A stretch of 64,000 nt of DNA from Pseudooceanicola endophyticus (GTDB taxonomy: Bacteria; Pseudomonadota; Alphaproteobacteria; Rhodobacterales; Rhodobacteraceae). The stretch lies in the NCBI RefSeq assembly GCF_018760365.1, contig NZ_JAHIAB010000011.1, forward strand, positions 124,001 to 188,000, read 5' to 3'. The notes under the pieces were generated by a model. That model was not told the origin of the DNA. It did no database searches and saw only the letters and a program-made list of their open reading frames with translations. Position numbers and translations under genes: made by a program. Positions 62,533 through 64,000 of the stretch are shown here, piece by piece; position 1 is the stretch's first letter, and every line of letters starts with the position of its first letter.

Positions 62533-62813
62533 GCAGAATGGATGACCGGGGCCCCGAGGCGGGCAATCCCTTCACCGTCGTGCCGATCGAGATCACCATT
62601 TCGGTCGGCAAGGCGCGGCCGCTGATCCGGGACCTGCTGAAGCTGACCCGCGACAGCGTGCTGCCGCTGGACCGGCGGGTCGAGGATCCGGTGGAACTTT
62701 ACGTCGGCGACCGGCTGATCGCGCGCGGAGAGCTGGAGGAGCTGGATGGCGACCAGGCCGGCCAGCTGGCCGTGCGCCTGACCGAGGTCGTCGATTTCTC
62801 GGGCGAGCTCTGA
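62529..62813 (+). CDS. fliN: Flagellar motor switch protein FliN
   Basis: FliN is part of the C ring and docks the FliH/FliI complex. The 94-residue protein contains VPIEITISVGKARPLIRDLLKLTRDSVLPLDRRVEDPVELYVGDRLIARGELEEL, the SpoA/FliN core. The GTG at 62529 overlaps the fliH stop; ATG 62538 is an alternative. A 6-codon frame with a better ribosome-binding site starts at 62525 and ends at 62545. The usual N-terminal extension is short. Confidence 0.93.
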   Translation: MSRMDDRGPEAGNPFTVVPIEITISVGKARPLIRDLLKLTRDSVLPLDRRVEDPVELYVGDRLIARGELEELDGDQAGQLAVRLTEVVDFSGEL

Positions 62814-62814
62814 C

Positions 62815-63540
62815 ATGCGCCGCAGCGCGGTGCTGGCGCTGATCCTGCTGCTGATTCCGTCCCTTGCAGGGGCTCAGGGCATCGACATCGACCTGGGGCC
62901 GGGGGGCTCGCTGACCGCCCGCGGCATCCAGATGCTCCTGCTGATCACGGTGCTGAGCCTCGCCCCGGGGCTGCTGATCATGGTGACCTGTTTCCCCTTC
63001 CTGGTGACGGTGCTGTCGATCCTGCGCCAGGCGCTCGGGTTGCAGCAGGCGCCGCCCAACATGCTGATCGTGTCGCTGGCGCTGTTCCTGACCTGGTTCG
63101 TGATGGAGCCCACCTTCCAGCAGGCCTGGAGCGCCGGGATTCTGCCCCTCCTGGATGAGAAGATCACGCCGGAGCAGGCCTTTCCGCTGGTCGCCGGCCC
63201 GTTCCGGGGCTTCATGGCCCATCGCATGGATCCCCGGACCTTCGAGGCCCTGGCGGCCCTGCGTCCCGATGCGGCACAGATCCCGACCGGGCCCGAGGCG
63301 CCGCTCTCGGTCCTGGTCCCGTCCTTCATGCTGTCGGAGATCGCCCGGGCCTTCCAGGTGGGATTCCTGCTGTTCCTGCCCTTCCTGATCATCGACCTGG
63401 TCGTGGCGGCGGTGCTGATGTCGATGGGGATGATGATGGTCCCCCCCGCGATCGTCTCGCTTCCCTTCAAGCTCAGCTTCTTCGTCATCGCCGACGGCTG
63501 GAGCCTGCTCGCCAGTTCCCTCGTGCGCAGCTACTTCTGA
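62815..63540 (+). CDS. fliP: Flagellar export gate protein FliP
   Basis: The 241-residue inner-membrane export-gate subunit has an N-terminal signal peptide (cleaved in this family), LLLITVLSLAPGLLIMVTCFPFLVTVLSILRQALG and the C-terminal SFMLSEIARAFQVGFLLFLPFLIIDLVVAAVLMSMGMMM motif. Starts 1 base after the fliN stop. It ends the fliF-fliH-fliN-fliP operon. Confidence 0.97.
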   Translation: MRRSAVLALILLLIPSLAGAQGIDIDLGPGGSLTARGIQMLLLITVLSLAPGLLIMVTCFPFLVTVLSILRQALGLQQAPPNMLIVSLALFLTWFVMEPTFQQAWSAGILPLLDEKITPEQAFPLVAGPFRGFMAHRMDPRTFEALAALRPDAAQIPTGPEAPLSVLVPSFMLSEIARAFQVGFLLFLPFLIIDLVVAAVLMSMGMMMVPPAIVSLPFKLSFFVIADGWSLLASSLVRSYF

Positions 63541-63548
63541 GCGGTGCC

Positions 63549-63577
63549 CAAAAGCAAAAGGGCGCCGCTAGGCGCCC
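63549..63577 (-). terminator. Intrinsic terminator of trhO
   Basis: On the minus strand GGGCGCC-TAGC-GGCGCCC is followed by TTTTGCTTTT. A second hairpin (GCGCGCC/GGCGCGC near 63594-63611) lies between it and the trhO stop. Both sit in the short gap between convergent fliP and trhO. Confidence 0.85.
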
Positions 63578-63612
63578 CCGCCCGCCGCAGGCGGCGCGCC
63601 GTCAGGCGCGCT

Positions 63613-64000
63613 TCAGTCGTCAAAGCCCGGCAGGTGGTGTTCGCCACGGGCCCTTGCCAGAGCAATCTGCTTCTGGCGCTCGCGGAACCGGGCCTTGTCG
63701 GCCTCCGAGGTCTCTTCGATGCAGAAATGGCAGGACACGCCTTCCTCGTATTCCGGGCGGCTGCGGTCCTCGGGCAGGATCGGGCGGCGGCAGGCATGGC
63801 AGAGTTCATGCGGGCCTTCGACCAGGCCGTGGCCCACCGACACGCGGCGGTCGAAGACAAAGCATTCGCCCTGCCAGGTGCTGTCCGCGGCCGGAACCTC
63901 CTCAAGGTATTTCAGGATCCCACCCTTTAGGTGGTAGACCTCTTCAACACCCTGTCCCAGAAGGAAATTCGTCGATTTCTCGCAGCGGATGCCGCCGGTG
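63613..64000 (-). CDS. trhO: tRNA uridine-5-oxyacetic acid hydroxylase TrhO (rhodanese family), 5' end missing
   Basis: The gene runs off the window; 128 codons of the 3' part are present. The visible start carries [18 protein letters not shown] with the rhodanese-type active-site Cys, then [13 protein letters not shown]. Later it has [27 protein letters not shown], the family zinc-like Cys pairs. TrhO (YceA) hydroxylates U34 of some tRNAs. The stop is TGA at 63613-63615. Confidence 0.9.
   Translation of the reverse strand, partial: TGGIRCEKSTNFLLGQGVEEVYHLKGGILKYLEEVPAADSTWQGECFVFDRRVSVGHGLVEGPHELCHACRRPILPEDRSRPEYEEGVSCHFCIEETSEADKARFRERQKQIALARARGEHHLPGFDD

Overview
The window is GC-rich alphaproteobacterial chromosome, most likely from the order Rhodobacterales (Roseobacter/Paracoccus type). 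The evidence is a set of proteins rather than any single marker: FlaF and FlbT beside a flagellin, a DUF1217 flagellar protein, MotE, the NasT/NasS nitrate system, and a dnaA-dnaN-recF-gyrB block next to rpsT. No insertion sequence, prophage, CRISPR array, tRNA or rRNA was seen. Genes are dense, with many 4-base ATGA/GTGA stop-start overlaps.

Layout. (1) 1-1210: end of a flagellar hook/ring operon (flgL fragment, flgI), followed by a 480-base non-coding stretch with small repeats and a terminator. (2) 1691-4752: two divergent sugar-phosphate mutases, a phosphomannomutase/phosphoglucomutase and GlmM. (3) 4749-17561, minus strand: a complete nitrate assimilation locus read nasT-nasS-[leader]-nrtA-nrtB-fused nrtCD-nirB-nirD-nasA-trpD2-like. 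The nasS-nrtA leader contains two hairpins with ANTAR-type hexaloops; the second overlaps the 5' arm of an intrinsic terminator. This fits nitrate-responsive antitermination by NasT, with NasS as the ligand sensor. (4) 17656-21311: a TetR-controlled ABC-2 exporter with lipoprotein adaptor, ATPase and permease. (5) 21687-31403: a small HD hydrolase of the SpoT/Mesh1 type, then the replication block gyrB, recF, dnaN and dnaA. The block is interrupted by lysE plus a shortened glyoxalase-fold gene, and by phzF. A dyad-rich region and rpsT lie upstream of dnaA. (6) 31664-37833: housekeeping genes (FAD oxidoreductase, enoyl-CoA hydratase, mutM, ubiE, ubiB, a phosphotransferase). (7) 37897-63540: the main flagellar cluster, in several divergent operons. 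It covers hook assembly (flgD, fliK), rod (flgB, flgC, fliE, flgF, flgG, flgJ), L-ring and P-ring accessory proteins (flgH, flgA), export apparatus (flhA, flhB, fliI, fliH, fliP, fliQ, fliR), MS ring (fliF), switch (fliN), stator (motA, motE), two fliL-like genes and flagellin with its regulators. fliG, fliM, motB, flgE and flgK are not in the window. (8) 63613-end: the 3' part of trhO.

The most interesting signals are these: the NasT-type antitermination leader; the fused double-ATPase nitrate transporter subunit, in which both unusual motifs fall in the same composite ATP site; the free-standing alarmone-hydrolase-like HD gene; a 777-residue periplasmic protein co-transcribed with motA; candidate CtrA sites between divergent flagellar operons; a palindrome-rich flagellin leader; and a three-copy intergenic palindromic repeat. 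None of these is proven by sequence reading alone.
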